The notes under the pieces: model-generated
Database searches by the model: none
The model's input: only the letters and a program-made list of their open reading frames with translations
Told to the model about the DNA's origin: nothing
Program-made: the position numbers and the translations under genes
In this document: piece by piece, positions 1 through 8,913 of the stretch
Position numbering within the stretch: the first letter of the stretch is position 1
Layout: every line of letters begins with the position of its first letter
NCBI RefSeq assembly: GCF_011808225.1
Contig: NZ_SOYS01000001.1
Span: 510,517 to 574,516 of the forward strand
DNA length: 64,000 nt
Source of the DNA: Cedecea colo
Lineage (GTDB): Bacteria; Pseudomonadota; Gammaproteobacteria; Enterobacterales; Enterobacteriaceae
Reading direction: 5' to 3'

Positions 1-24
1 AATCATGTAATGCAACGTGTCCAT
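1..24 (-). CDS. Start of osmoprotectant ABC transporter permease (partial, OsmW/YehW-like)
   Basis: Only the first eight codons (MDTLHYMI) are inside the window. They follow a strong ribosome binding site (AGGAGG, positions 28-33 on the minus strand) and lie 9 bp after the stop of the binding-protein gene, so the gene is the next member of the same operon. The order permease, binding protein, second permease matches the Salmonella OsmU locus (STM1494 to STM1491), in which the next genes are a permease and an ATPase. The identity is inferred from context, because eight residues cannot prove a family. Confidence 0.55.
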
Positions 25-33
25 GATGCCTCC

Positions 34-936
34 TTAGAGCAAGCCTTTTTGCTGCAGGAATTCGCGGGCGACCTGCTGCGGGGATTCATGGTCGATATCC
101 ACCTTCGCGTTCAGGGAGGAGATCACGTCGTTATTCAGCAGGCCGGTGAGGGTATTCATTGCCTCTTCCAGCCCCGGATTGGCGGCCAGCGTCTCTTTAC
201 GCACTACGGGCGTGACCGCATAGCTTGGGAAAAAGCCCTTATCGTCTTCCAGCACTTTTAAATCGAAGCCTTTGACTCGTCCGTCAGTGGTGTAAACCAG
301 GCCCGCGTCGACAAACCCATCGCGCACCGCGTTATACACAAGGCCGGGGTCCATCTGGCGAATCTGCGGTCTGTCCAGCGGCATATTGTAGGCTTCCTGC
401 AGGGGTTTCATTCCGTCACTTCGCCCGGAGAATTCCAGATCCAGACCTAACATCCAGTTCTTCTTCGGCTCGGTCTGGCGAATGTGCTCAATTTTTTCCG
501 CCAGCTCCGACATGGTATTGATGTTCTCTTCCTCGGCACGCTTACGCTGCATCGCAAAGGCGTAGGTGTTGTTCATATCCGCAGGCTTAAGCCACACCAG
601 ACCCAGCTTCGCATCCAGTTTTTTCACCGTTTCGTAGGACTCCTGCGGCGTCATACGCTTATTGATATGGTTGTAAATAATCAGTGACGTGCCGGTATAT
701 TCCCAGGTCATATCGATTTGTTTATTGACCATCGCGTTGCGGGAAATCACCGCGGCAATATTCGTCTTTGGGGTTATCTGAAAGCCTTTTTTGCGCAAAT
801 ACTGTGTGGTCATGGCCGAGAGAATATGCTGCTCGGTAAAACCTTTGGTGGCAAACACGATAGGCTCTGCCCGAGCCGTGCCAGCCAGCACAGTCGTGAC
901 GGCAAAGGCGGCCAGCAGATATTTAAACGGTTTCAT
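34..936 (-). CDS. osmX: Osmoprotectant ABC transporter substrate-binding protein (OsmX/OsmF type)
   Basis: A 300-residue periplasmic binding protein of the OpuAC/QAT (glycine betaine/choline) family. Residues 1-23 form a Sec signal peptide ending in TARA before the mature start EPIVF. The N-terminal segment [15 protein letters not shown] and the later DMTWEYTG segment are typical of the choline/betaine-binding proteins E. coli YehZ (OsmF) and Salmonella OsmX. It should capture betaine-like solutes and hand them to the two permeases encoded on either side. The gene starts 19 bp after the upstream permease and ends 9 bp before the next permease, so it is mid-operon. Its neighbour further upstream is dmsD, as in Salmonella, which favours the OsmU system over the E. 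coli yehZYXW system. The family is certain; the choice between OsmX and OsmF is likely but not proven. Confidence 0.85.
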   Translation of the reverse strand: MKPFKYLLAAFAVTTVLAGTARAEPIVFATKGFTEQHILSAMTTQYLRKKGFQITPKTNIAAVISRNAMVNKQIDMTWEYTGTSLIIYNHINKRMTPQESYETVKKLDAKLGLVWLKPADMNNTYAFAMQRKRAEEENINTMSELAEKIEHIRQTEPKKNWMLGLDLEFSGRSDGMKPLQEAYNMPLDRPQIRQMDPGLVYNAVRDGFVDAGLVYTTDGRVKGFDLKVLEDDKGFFPSYAVTPVVRKETLAANPGLEEAMNTLTGLLNNDVISSLNAKVDIDHESPQQVAREFLQQKGLL

Positions 937-955
937 ACAACGCTCCTTATTATTG

Positions 956-1672
956 TTATTTCGCGGTGTGCGGGCTTAAAACCCGACCCAGTCCGGCTAA
1001 GGCCATATCAAGGAACAGAGCAAACAGCGCGGTCGCCGCCGCGCCCAGAATCAGCGTCGGGAAGTCATTTAAATAGATGCCCGGGAAGATAAGCTCACCG
1101 TAGCTGCTGGCCCCAATCAGGAACGCAAGCGGCGCGGTACCGACGTTTATGGCGGTGGCGATGCGAATACCGGAAAGGATAACCGGCCAGGCGTTAGGAA
1201 ATTCTACCTGGCACAGACGCTGCCATTTAGTCATGCCGATGCCGTTTGCTGCTTCAATCAACGAAGCGGGCACGCCGCACAGCCCGGCATAGGTGTTACG
1301 CACAATTGGCAGAAGAGATGCCAGGAACAGGGCGATAATGGCCGGTTTGTCGCCAATGCCGATAATCACCATTGCCAGCGCCAGCACGGCCAGCGGCGGC
1401 AGCGTATTGCCCACGTTAAAAATTTGCATGACGTATTCAGCCCAGCGACGAGCGGCCGGACGGCTCAGCAGGATGCCGCTCGGAATACCGACCAGTAACG
1501 CCAGCGCCATAGAACTGAAGACCAGGATCAGATGCTGTTGCCCGAGATAAAATAAATCGACCTGGCGTGCCTTAATGGTTTCTGGCCCGATACTCCAGAC
1601 CAGCAGTCCGAGCACCACAACCAGCGCCAGAGCGCCCCAAAGGGTACGTTTTATAAAGGATGCGTTTTGCAT
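956..1672 (-). CDS. Osmoprotectant ABC transporter permease (OsmY/YehY type)
   Basis: A 238-residue inner-membrane permease of the BPD_transp_1 family, with about six hydrophobic segments. The EAA-type coupling loop ([20 protein letters not shown]) contacts the ATPase. The start at 1672 is chosen because AGGGAGA lies just upstream and because the 12-residue extension in the longer frame has no ribosome site and is not hydrophobic. It is the first gene of the operon, followed by the binding protein. In Salmonella the matching gene is called osmY (STM1494), a name used in E. coli for an unrelated protein, so no symbol is given. Roughly 310 bp of non-coding DNA upstream should hold the operon promoter. 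Confidence 0.82.
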   Translation of the reverse strand: MQNASFIKRTLWGALALVVVLGLLVWSIGPETIKARQVDLFYLGQQHLILVFSSMALALLVGIPSGILLSRPAARRWAEYVMQIFNVGNTLPPLAVLALAMVIIGIGDKPAIIALFLASLLPIVRNTYAGLCGVPASLIEAANGIGMTKWQRLCQVEFPNAWPVILSGIRIATAINVGTAPLAFLIGASSYGELIFPGIYLNDFPTLILGAAATALFALFLDMALAGLGRVLSPHTAK

Positions 1673-1942
1673 TGCGGTGTGTCTCCCTGTTGCACGCTTT
1701 ATAGCCACCAGCAGGTGGCCTGTTGTTATGCCTTGTGTCGGCAGGGTGTTAAAAGCTATAGCAACGTCGCGGGAATGCTTCCAGTCGGGGTAATGATTGT
1801 GTGACTAATGATTTATAGGCTGAATGCCAGACTGGCCCTTGCGCCGCCTCGTTTGCAGGCGCAACGTAAAGAATCGTCTTAAAAAGGTTAACGCTTGGTT
1901 ACGGTGTAACTTTCAGGGGCTGGAGGGCGGGGTAAATCACAG
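1673..1942 (-). promoter_or_regulatory. Upstream region of the osmoprotectant operon with a candidate sigma-S type -10
   Basis: This non-coding stretch precedes the first permease gene. On the minus strand the sequence GCCTATAAAT (about 1811-1820) resembles a -10 element of the CTATA type favoured by RpoS, with no good -35. OsmU and YehZ systems are known to be induced by osmotic stress and RpoS, so this is a plausible promoter, but the match is short and the assignment is inference. Confidence 0.3.
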
Positions 1943-1972
1943 GGCGGATGCGCGGCTGCGCTATCCACCCCA
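1943..1972 (-). repeat. REP-like palindromic element
   Basis: An imperfect palindrome (GGCGGATGCGC, short loop, TGCGCTATCCACC) that reads on the minus strand as the common enterobacterial GTGGATAGCGC...GCATCC repeat. It sits between the end of dmsD and the osmoprotectant operon. The same core appears near 41130-41202 in this window, which supports a REP family. Confidence 0.55.
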
Positions 1973-1981
1973 CGCAGATCC

Positions 1982-2611
1982 TTAGTAATAAAGCTCTTTT
2001 CTGGTGACCGGAACCAGCAATGCTTCGCGCCAGCCTGCGAGCGTCAGACGGGTGAAGTCGCCCAGCCCCTGATAGAACGGATGAACGGCTTTCTCGCTAA
2101 ACAACTCGAGGAAGCGCCCGGCCCAGGGCAGAAGATGCCAGGCGAGCAGTTCGTCGACACGTTGCTGATGACCTCGTTCCGCAAGCCATGCGGCCAGCAT
2201 TAATAATGTACCGATATGATCCTCCGGCTCGTTTTGCTCAAGCTGATGGGCGATGCCGTTCTCACGCATCCACTGGCGCAGCTCCAGCATGGAATCACCG
2301 AACAATACGTTTTCTTTATCAAGATAGACGGAACCCCAGGGAGCGGCAGGCAAGGCGTATGGCCCAATAAACAACCTTTGATAGGCTTCGCTAAGCGGTT
2401 CCCGAGCATACTCAAGACCTTCTGCCATGCGCTGCGCTATTTCGGCCAGCGCAGGGGATTGCACCGGCCACTGTTCAGCCCATGAAGGGTCCGCAAGGGC
2501 GGTATAAAGCGGCGCAGCAGCCTGGTTTTGCGGATGCTGCCGGTACAGAACGCCCAGCACACGACCGGTCAGGGCAATTGCCGCCAGCCTTTGGGAATGA
2601 TTAGATAACAT
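1982..2611 (-). CDS. dmsD: Tat proofreading chaperone DmsD
   Basis: A 209-residue all-helical TorD/DmsD-family chaperone (E. coli DmsD is about 204). It binds the twin-arginine leader of the molybdoenzyme catalytic subunit until cofactor insertion is complete. Recognisable family segments include SEAYQRLFIGP, PWGSVYLDKENVLFG and the conserved EPEDHIGTLL motif near residue 125. The start at 2611 is preferred over the longer frame because it aligns with the E. coli N-terminus (MLSNHSQRLAA). It is the last gene of the ynf/dms operon, 57 bp after the anchor gene. The client is almost certainly the catalytic subunit at 4156-6594, which carries an SRRSLVK leader. Confidence 0.92.
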   Translation of the reverse strand: MLSNHSQRLAAIALTGRVLGVLYRQHPQNQAAAPLYTALADPSWAEQWPVQSPALAEIAQRMAEGLEYAREPLSEAYQRLFIGPYALPAAPWGSVYLDKENVLFGDSMLELRQWMRENGIAHQLEQNEPEDHIGTLLMLAAWLAERGHQQRVDELLAWHLLPWAGRFLELFSEKAVHPFYQGLGDFTRLTLAGWREALLVPVTRKELYY

Positions 2612-2668
2612 CTTTCTACCTTGTTTAACACTGACAAAAGCTACGCGGGTTTCCCCGCGCATTTTATT

Positions 2669-3526
2669 TTAACCCGCAACCGCCATGCCGACGGTCATAT
2701 GCAGGCCATAGAAGATACCGCGACCAATCAACTCACCGGTCACCACCAGCAGAAAGCCAACCAGCAAAGCGAGAGTTTTAGGCGGCGTGCGGCGAACCAG
2801 AGGGCAAACCCAGCAGCCCAGACCCAGCGCCAGCAGCGCCATACGCCAGACCTGGAGAGAGGCATAATCCGGCAGCAAGGCGGTGGCCTGCTGAACGGAG
2901 CTATAAATACCCGCCAGGCTAAATGCTTGCAGGATAGCCAGGCTTATCGCGGCAAACAGCGCCAGCACGCTAAGCGTTGCCAGCTTCGCACTGTTGAGCG
3001 GAAAGCTGGCAACGCGCAGTAAAAGCGCCCCCAGCAGCGGACCACCCAGCAAAACGGTCAGGAAAAAGCCCAGCGTTGTATAGCCGTTGTACCAGGTCGG
3101 AACGGTAGCAATCTGGTAAACGCGCGTCATGGCCAGCACGAAGCCCAGACCCAGCGCCATCGTCAGCAGCAGCCAGATTTTACCGAGCGTGGCAGGCATT
3201 TTTTTCATTATGGCTACCAGCCACCAGAATCCACCCACGGCAAAGAACAGCGAGCCGCTGGCGATTTCGTTGCTCAGGGAAGAATGCCCGATGCGGTTAA
3301 GCGAGTTAAACGCGCGCAGCGGCGAGCCGAGGTGCATAACCGAAGCGAGAAACGCAACGCCCATTAGCACCCACAGAAAGAACATCGCCCGGACGATTTT
3401 GTTTTGCAGTTCGCTGTTGTTGCTCGCCGATAGCCATGCCAGGCCCATAACGATTACGCCGCCTGTAACGCACTGCCCAAGCACGGTAAATAAAACCAGC
3501 GGCCATTCATGCCATCCGTTACCCAT
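2669..3526 (-). CDS. ynfH: DMSO reductase anchor subunit (DmsC family, YnfH)
   Basis: A 285-residue integral membrane protein with about eight hydrophobic segments (DmsC family, E. coli YnfH 284 residues). It anchors the catalytic and Fe-S subunits to the membrane and takes electrons from menaquinol. The start at 3526 follows a good ribosome site (GGAGGTATGAG) and gives the expected MGNGWHEWPLV N-terminus. The open frame continues upstream to 3757, but that part is the wrong frame over ynfG. Only 1 bp separates it from ynfG, which indicates translational coupling. Confidence 0.9.
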   Translation of the reverse strand: MGNGWHEWPLVLFTVLGQCVTGGVIVMGLAWLSASNNSELQNKIVRAMFFLWVLMGVAFLASVMHLGSPLRAFNSLNRIGHSSLSNEIASGSLFFAVGGFWWLVAIMKKMPATLGKIWLLLTMALGLGFVLAMTRVYQIATVPTWYNGYTTLGFFLTVLLGGPLLGALLLRVASFPLNSAKLATLSVLALFAAISLAILQAFSLAGIYSSVQQATALLPDYASLQVWRMALLALGLGCWVCPLVRRTPPKTLALLVGFLLVVTGELIGRGIFYGLHMTVGMAVAG

Positions 3527-3527
3527 C

Positions 3528-4145
3528 TCATACCTCCTTCGGGTTGGCCAGATAGCCGGTTTTATCCCCGCAGGGACGGCTGTTGGCGTTGGGTTTAATG
3601 ACGATATTAGGTTTGGTGAAATGCGCGGACGGCAGCGGGGCGATGGCCGCCTGCCTGCCATACTTTTTGCGCAGCTCGTCAATCGGCGCCATATCCAGCG
3701 CGCGCAGCGGACAGGACTCGACGCAGACGGGCTTTTTGCCATCGGCAATGCGGTCATAGCAGCCGTCGCACTTGGTCATATGGCCTTTTTCCGCGTTGTA
3801 CTGCGGCGCGCCGTACGGGCAGGCCATATGGCAGTAGCGGCAACCGATACACACGTCTTCGTTGACCACCACAAAACCGTCTTCGCGCTTGTGCATCGCG
3901 CCGCTCGGACAGACTTTGGTACACGCCGGGTCTTCGCAGTGGTTACAGGCAATCGACAGGTAGTAGGCGAATACGTTCTGCTGATAAACGCCGTTGTCTT
4001 CCGTCCAGTCGCCGCCCGCATATTCATAGATGCGGCGGAAGCTGACGTCCGGCCCTAAGTTTTTGTAGTCCTTGCAGGCCAGCTCGCAGGTTTTGCAGCC
4101 GGTGCAGCGACCCGAATCAATATAAAAGCCATATTGCGTAGTCAT
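3528..4145 (-). CDS. ynfG: DMSO reductase iron-sulfur subunit (DmsB family, YnfG)
   Basis: A 205-residue ferredoxin-like electron-transfer subunit, the same length as E. coli YnfG. Four Cys groups for four [4Fe-4S] clusters are visible: C14/17/20/24, C67/70/75/79, C99/102/105/109 and C126/129/141/145. Cys102 falls in CIGCRYC, the group that includes Cys102 studied in E. coli DmsB. It lies 10 bp after the catalytic gene and 1 bp before the anchor gene, so all three subunits are produced from one transcript. Confidence 0.95.
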   Translation of the reverse strand: MTTQYGFYIDSGRCTGCKTCELACKDYKNLGPDVSFRRIYEYAGGDWTEDNGVYQQNVFAYYLSIACNHCEDPACTKVCPSGAMHKREDGFVVVNEDVCIGCRYCHMACPYGAPQYNAEKGHMTKCDGCYDRIADGKKPVCVESCPLRALDMAPIDELRKKYGRQAAIAPLPSAHFTKPNIVIKPNANSRPCGDKTGYLANPKEV

Positions 4146-4155
4146 CAGCTATCCC

Positions 4156-6594
4156 TTACGCCTTTTTGATTTCGACCAGATTGGTGTGTTGTGGATTGCC
4201 TTTTGCCAACGGCGAAGGGCGTTGTGTGGTGAGCGTGTTCATACAGGAACCATGATCGATACGATCGCCGGTCATATTGGCATCATGCCAGGCGCCCTGG
4301 CCCATTGCCGCAACGCCAGGCATAATGCGCGGCGTGACCTTTGCTTCCACGCGTAGTTCACCGCGTCCGTTAAGCACGCTGACCAGATCGCCATTGGCGA
4401 TACCGCGTTTTTGCGCATCAATCGGGTTAATCCACACTTCCTGGCGGCAGGCGGCCTTGAGCACGTCGATGTTGCCGTAGCTTGAGTGGGTACGGGCTTT
4501 GAAGTGGAAACCAAACATTTGCAGCGGATACGTGCTGCGTTCGGGCGCGTCCCAGCCCTCAAAGGTGGAGGCGTAAACGGGCAGCGGGCTGATGGTTTCG
4601 TCTTTTTCCAGCTCCCAGCTTGCGGCAATCTCAGCCAGATTTGCGGAATAAATTTCAATCTTGCCGGAAGGTGTTTTGAGCGGATTATTCTCGGGGTCTT
4701 CACGGAACGCTTTATAAGCCACAAAGTGACCGTTCGGATCTTTACGCTTGTAGATACCCATAGCGCGCAGCTCTTCATAAGAGGGCAGCGCGGGATCTCT
4801 GGCGAGCATTTTGGCATACAGATATTTGAGCCACTCTTCCTGCGTGCGGCCTTCGGTAAATTTCTGATAAACATCCTGGCCCAGACGGCGCGCCACTTCG
4901 CTGGTAATCCAGTAAATTGGCCTGCGTTCGAACTTCGCTTCGGTGGCGGGCTGGATGAAAATCAGATAGCCCATATTCCCGGCGTAATCGTTCGGGATAA
5001 TGTCTTCCTGCTCAACGGTCATTAAATCCGGCAGCAGAATATCGGCGTATTTTGCCGAGGAGGTCATGAAGTTTTCAATGACGACAATCATCTCGCACTT
5101 GTCGTCATCCTGTAAGATATCGTGGGTTTTGTTGATATCGGAATGCTGGTTGGTGATGGTGTTGCCCGCATAGTTCCAGATGAACTTAATCGGCACCTCC
5201 AGTTTCTCTTTGCCGCGCACGCCGTCGCGTTTGGCGGTCATGGACGGGCCGCGCGCAATGGCATCGGTCCAGCTAAAGCAGGAGATCTGGGTTTTAACCG
5301 GATTCTCCAGTACCGGCATACGTTCGATGGTGATGGTATAAGTAGATTCGCGCGCGCCGCTGTTGCCGCCGTTGATACCCACGTTGCCGGTCAGAATCGG
5401 CAGCATGGCAATGGCGCGGGAGGTCAGCTCGCCGTTAGCCTGGCGCTGCGGTCCCCAACCTTGGGCGATATAAGCTGGTTTAGCTGTACCAATTTCCCGA
5501 GCCAGCTTGATGATGCGATCGACCGGGATGCCGGTGATAGCCGACGCCCACCGCGGCGTTTTTTCCACGCCGTCCTCGCCCTGACCAAGGATATAGGCTT
5601 TGTAATGCCCGTTGGCAGGCGCGCCCTCCGGCAGGGTTTTCTCATCGTAACCGACGCAATATTTATCCAGGAACGGCTGGTCGACCAGCTGCTCGCTTAT
5701 TAATACATGCGCGATACCGGCAACCAGCGCGGCGTCTGTGCCGGGGCGAATGGGGATCCACTCATCTTCACGGCCCGCAGCGGTATCGGTATAGCGAGGA
5801 TCGATAACGATCATGCGGGCGTTGGAACGTTCACGCGCCTGTTCCAGATAATAAGTTATCCCGCCGCCGCTCATGCGGGTTTCGGCCGGGTTGTTGCCAA
5901 ACAGCACGACAAGTTTGCTGTTTTCAATATCTGACGTGCTGTTACCGTCGTTGCTGCCGTAGGTGTATGGCATCGCGCAGGAAATTTGCGCGGTGCTGTA
6001 GGTGCCGTAATGGCTCAGGAAACCGCCGTAGCAGTTCATCAGACGGGCAACTAATGAAGCATAGGGCGAGGAGCGCGTGATATTGCCGCCCACGATCCCG
6101 GAGGTGTAATTAATGTATACGGCTTCGTTACCGTATTTTTCGACGGTGCTTTTGAGGCTTTTGGCGATGGTATCAAGCGCTTCGTCCCATGAAATGCGCT
6201 CGAATTTGCCTTCGCCGCGACGGCCAACGCGCTTCATTGGATAGTTCAGACGTTCAGGATGATTGATGCGGCGGCGAATAGAGCGTCCGCGCAGGCACGC
6301 ACGCACCTGATGCTCGCCATAAATGTCGTGACCGGTGTTATCGGTTTCGACCCAATAGACTTCGTTATCGCGCACGTGAAGACGCAGGGCGCAGCGGCTG
6401 CCGCAGTTTACGGAACACGCTCCCCAGACGACTTTATCGGCGGACGGCTCAAGCGCGCCACCGACAGCAACGGCGGCGGCTTTCAGGCCAAAGGGAAGAG
6501 AAATTCCGCCGGCGGCCAGGGCCAGGCTTCCCAGTGCGGTAGACTTTACTAAAGATCGGCGGCTGATCCCGGCCGGGTTATTAAGGTTCGACAT
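4156..6594 (-). CDS. ynfE: Molybdopterin catalytic subunit, DMSO/selenate reductase type (YnfE/YnfF)
   Basis: An 812-residue periplasmic bis-MGD oxidoreductase. A twin-arginine leader (SRRSLVK, residues 11-17) is followed by a hydrophobic stretch and an Ala-rich cleavage region near 40. The N-terminal [4Fe-4S] ligands are C60, C64, C68 and C100. Ser200 in YGTYSTAQI is the expected molybdenum ligand, as in DmsA. The GNNPAETRMSGGG and IRPGTDAAL cofactor-binding segments are intact. E. coli and Salmonella carry two adjacent catalytic paralogues (ynfE and ynfF). Only one is present here, so the E or F label is a best guess. YnfE/F are linked to selenate and DMSO reduction under anaerobiosis. It heads the operon ynfE-ynfG-ynfH-dmsD behind an FNR-type promoter. 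Confidence 0.92.
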   Translation of the reverse strand: MSNLNNPAGISRRSLVKSTALGSLALAAGGISLPFGLKAAAVAVGGALEPSADKVVWGACSVNCGSRCALRLHVRDNEVYWVETDNTGHDIYGEHQVRACLRGRSIRRRINHPERLNYPMKRVGRRGEGKFERISWDEALDTIAKSLKSTVEKYGNEAVYINYTSGIVGGNITRSSPYASLVARLMNCYGGFLSHYGTYSTAQISCAMPYTYGSNDGNSTSDIENSKLVVLFGNNPAETRMSGGGITYYLEQARERSNARMIVIDPRYTDTAAGREDEWIPIRPGTDAALVAGIAHVLISEQLVDQPFLDKYCVGYDEKTLPEGAPANGHYKAYILGQGEDGVEKTPRWASAITGIPVDRIIKLAREIGTAKPAYIAQGWGPQRQANGELTSRAIAMLPILTGNVGINGGNSGARESTYTITIERMPVLENPVKTQISCFSWTDAIARGPSMTAKRDGVRGKEKLEVPIKFIWNYAGNTITNQHSDINKTHDILQDDDKCEMIVVIENFMTSSAKYADILLPDLMTVEQEDIIPNDYAGNMGYLIFIQPATEAKFERRPIYWITSEVARRLGQDVYQKFTEGRTQEEWLKYLYAKMLARDPALPSYEELRAMGIYKRKDPNGHFVAYKAFREDPENNPLKTPSGKIEIYSANLAEIAASWELEKDETISPLPVYASTFEGWDAPERSTYPLQMFGFHFKARTHSSYGNIDVLKAACRQEVWINPIDAQKRGIANGDLVSVLNGRGELRVEAKVTPRIMPGVAAMGQGAWHDANMTGDRIDHGSCMNTLTTQRPSPLAKGNPQHTNLVEIKKA

Positions 6595-6712
6595 AGCTTA
6601 CTCCATGGCTTATATCCCCTGACGGGAGCGCCATTTTTGGGTTTTATGTTGGGCTTTTATGCAGTGAAGGGATACGTATCGTCTTATTCATTACCAGACA
6701 AATAATACCTTC

Positions 6713-6761
6713 TGGGCGTAATTTTACTTATTTGGGAGTAGGCGTTATTAATACGCATCAA
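6713..6761 (-). promoter_or_regulatory. FNR-dependent promoter of the ynf/dms operon
   Basis: On the minus strand TTGAT-GCGT-ATTAA (6748-6761) differs from the FNR consensus TTGAT-N4-ATCAA at one base. A -10 element TAAAAT lies at 6721-6726. That predicts a start near 6713, and the box centre then falls at about -41.5, the classic class II position. The leader to the ynfE start is about 119 nt. Anaerobic induction by FNR is known for the E. coli ynf operon, so sequence and knowledge agree. Confidence 0.75.
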
Positions 6762-6824
6762 TAATGGCGTGATAAGCGAAGGGAAATATTGACAGGTGAC
6801 GGGGCGCGCAGGGCGCCCCGTAGG

Positions 6825-7130
6825 TTACTGCTGCTGTTCGTTTTGCGGAGCGTCTTGCGTGGCGGTGTTGCTGGCCGCTTCATTTCCGCTGCTGGTGCGG
6901 CTATAAAGAATTTTCTGCGTATCGTTACCGCAATGTCCCACAACCTGTGCATCTGGTTTATCAGCCTGATCGTTGGGCACAATCGTCAGCGTAAAACCCG
7001 ACTCGGGCACACCATTGTTGACGATCTTTTGCTCAATGTCGGCCTTAACTTTATCGCATGAGGTCTGCGCTGCCAGCACCGGCGCGGAGGCCGTCAGCAG
7101 GAGCGCGGCTACCCAGACAGATCGTTTCAT
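6825..7130 (-). CDS. ynfD: YnfD, DUF1161 periplasmic protein
   Basis: A 101-residue small exported protein. Residues 1-20 form a signal peptide ending in VLAAQ. The mature part matches DUF1161 (TSCDKVKADIEQKIVNNGV, then GFTLTIVPND and GHCGNDTQKILYSR), with two conserved Cys residues that could form a disulfide. The C-terminus is a low-complexity Gln-rich tail (PQNEQQQ). No function is established for this family. Position and orientation match E. coli: upstream of ynfE and divergent from ynfC. Confidence 0.85.
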   Translation of the reverse strand: MKRSVWVAALLLTASAPVLAAQTSCDKVKADIEQKIVNNGVPESGFTLTIVPNDQADKPDAQVVGHCGNDTQKILYSRTSSGNEAASNTATQDAPQNEQQQ

Positions 7131-7238
7131 CGTCTCTTCCTTATGTTGAGGATGTTTACTAAGAATAGTACTTCTGGTGTAAACAGCTGTATTTGCTTAT
7201 ATCATGTCAGAACATTTGCAGAAGGGAACAGAACTAAC

Positions 7239-7949
7239 GTGAAGAAAATCATTATCCTTAGCGCGCTGGCGGCGTTCCTTACCGGGTGTGATAACCAGGA
7301 GACGCCGCAGGCTTATACGCCGGAAATGGCCAGCTTCTCCAACGAGTTTGATTTCGATCCGCTGCGCGGCCCGGTGAAAGATTTTAGCCAGACGCTGATG
7401 AATGAGAAGGGCGAGGTGGTGAAACGCGTTGCGGGTTCCGTGTCGTCCGAAGGGTGTTTTGACACGCTTGAGTTTCATGATATTGAGGCCAACACCGGCG
7501 CGACGCTGATCCTTGACGCCAATTATTATCTGGATGCGCTAAGCCGCGAAAAACGCATCAAGCTACAGGGCAAATGCCAGTTAGCGGAGCTGCCTGCGGC
7601 GGCGGTAACTTACGATACCGATGATAACGGCTTTGTGGTGAAGGCGCGCGGTAAAGACGTTACGGTCGAATACCATTATGACGCAGAAGGCTATCCGACA
7701 GACCAGACCACAACGGCGAAAGCGTCGACGCTTGCGGTGACCACGAAAACCGGTGCCGACAAAAAGAAAAAGCTCGATTACACGGCGGTCAGTACCTTAA
7801 ACGGTAAGCCGGTGGCGAAGACCGTGCAAGACTGTGATTACGACGCGCATTTTAATCCCGTGTCTTGCAGGCTAAACGTTACGGACGACAGCGTCACTCC
7901 ACCGGCCACCACGCATTACGTTATCAAAAACACTATCGATTATTACTGA
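7239..7949 (+). CDS. ynfC: YnfC, UPF0257 lipoprotein
   Basis: A 236-residue lipoprotein, exactly the length of E. coli YnfC when the GTG at 7239 is used. The open frame extends to 7143, but that extension lacks a ribosome site and precedes the signal peptide, so GTG is preferred. A lipobox (LTGC) follows the N-terminal hydrophobic stretch. The segment FTPEMASFSNEFDFDPLRGPV in E. coli is matched here by YTPEMASFSNEFDFDPLRG. The function of the family is unknown. It is divergent from ynfD with about 108 bp between the starts. Confidence 0.88.
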   Translation: MKKIIILSALAAFLTGCDNQETPQAYTPEMASFSNEFDFDPLRGPVKDFSQTLMNEKGEVVKRVAGSVSSEGCFDTLEFHDIEANTGATLILDANYYLDALSREKRIKLQGKCQLAELPAAAVTYDTDDNGFVVKARGKDVTVEYHYDAEGYPTDQTTTAKASTLAVTTKTGADKKKKLDYTAVSTLNGKPVAKTVQDCDYDAHFNPVSCRLNVTDDSVTPPATTHYVIKNTIDYY

Positions 7950-7994
7950 TGACATTTGCGGGGGACATATTCCCTGCAACAGCTTCGTTCTATT

Positions 7995-8017
7995 AAGGCT
8001 TCTGCCTGAGAAGCCTT
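7995..8017. terminator. Hairpin between convergent ynfC and ynfB
   Basis: A perfect 9-bp stem (AAGGCTTCT / AGAAGCCTT) with a 5-nt loop sits in the 86-bp gap between the ends of ynfC (+) and ynfB (-). There is no clear U-tract on either strand, so termination is plausible but would be weak. In E. coli speG lies in this gap; here nothing coding fits. Confidence 0.55.
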
Positions 8018-8035
8018 ATCGGGCTGCTGCGGAGA

Positions 8036-8386
8036 TTACGGCGCTACCACGCGGCCGGTACGACGATCCAGACAGCGCAGGGTGTTTGGCTCCCAGTAAG
8101 CGTTAAGGTTGGCGCTTTGCTGGCAATTGTCGCGGGCATCGAAAGCCACATCGTCTTTATCCCACTCTTTTTCCACGCGCTTATTCACTTTGTGGCGCAG
8201 AGAGCGCGTATCATTCCATTGCTCTTTTTCCATCGCGGCGTTCTGGCGAGTTTGCGCGTTGTCGCCGGACTCGATAATCAGCTTGTTTGTTTCAGCATGA
8301 GCCGGCTGGGTTAAAGCGAACGCGCTCAGCAGTAACGCCAGAGGCCAAAGAGCCTGCGTAAGACGTTTGTGAAGGATTGTGTTCAT
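8036..8386 (-). CDS. ynfB: YnfB, DUF1283 exported protein
   Basis: A 116-residue protein (E. coli 113) with a signal peptide ending in AHAE near residue 31. The mature region contains [20 protein letters not shown] and ends with [21 protein letters not shown], the conserved tail of the family. Two Cys residues in the mature part (in DNCQQ and TLRCLD) are conserved and may pair in the periplasm. No function is known. It is divergent from ynfA, as in E. coli. Confidence 0.88.
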   Translation of the reverse strand: MNTILHKRLTQALWPLALLLSAFALTQPAHAETNKLIIESGDNAQTRQNAAMEKEQWNDTRSLRHKVNKRVEKEWDKDDVAFDARDNCQQSANLNAYWEPNTLRCLDRRTGRVVAP

Positions 8387-8491
8387 TGCTGTTTCCTTTT
8401 AGGGTGAGGCACGACTTCAACTGTACTATCGTGAACCGGGTGCGCCATTAGGTGCGCCTTTTAGTCACTATTATCCCCGATATAGTTCAAT

Positions 8492-8818
8492 ATGATCAAA
8501 ACAACCTTACTATTTTTTGCTACCGCACTTGCTGAAATAATCGGCTGTTTTTTACCCTGGCTTTGGCTTAAACGTAGTGGTTCGCCGTTACTGTTATTGC
8601 CAGCGGCATGTTCACTGGCGATGTTCGTCTGGCTTTTGACGCTTCATCCTGCCGCCAGCGGCCGTGTCTATGCGGCTTACGGCGGAGTTTATGTTGTTAC
8701 CGCGCTGCTTTGGCTGCGCATTGTGGACGGCGTTAAGCTCAGCGCCTATGACTGGATGGGCGCCGCCGTCGCGTTCTGCGGCATGCTGATCATCGTTGCC
8801 GGTTGGGGAAGAACGTAG
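8492..8818 (+). CDS. ynfA: YnfA, UPF0060 small multidrug-type membrane protein
   Basis: A 108-residue four-helix inner membrane protein of the UPF0060 family, the same length as E. coli YnfA. The helices are roughly 5-25, 32-50, 60-80 and 85-104. The motif [17 protein letters not shown] is characteristic. Members have been linked to efflux of dyes and antimicrobials in the manner of SMR proteins; that is family knowledge, not something seen here. It is monocistronic, with about 105 bp to the divergent ynfB start. Confidence 0.92.
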   Translation: MIKTTLLFFATALAEIIGCFLPWLWLKRSGSPLLLLPAACSLAMFVWLLTLHPAASGRVYAAYGGVYVVTALLWLRIVDGVKLSAYDWMGAAVAFCGMLIIVAGWGRT

Positions 8819-8913
8819 GTTCCCTTATTAACTTTCCGCGTCGTGTATGTTGCCTGTTTGTAAAATCATCTAATGAAAAATGTGATAAAGGCCAATAAAA
8901 GGGTCTGACTAAG

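Noticed and set aside
3527-3757. Extended start for the anchor subunit YnfH at 3757
   Set aside because: The extension is an out-of-frame reading of ynfG, which has a perfect Fe-S subunit sequence there. The start at 3526 has a strong ribosome site.
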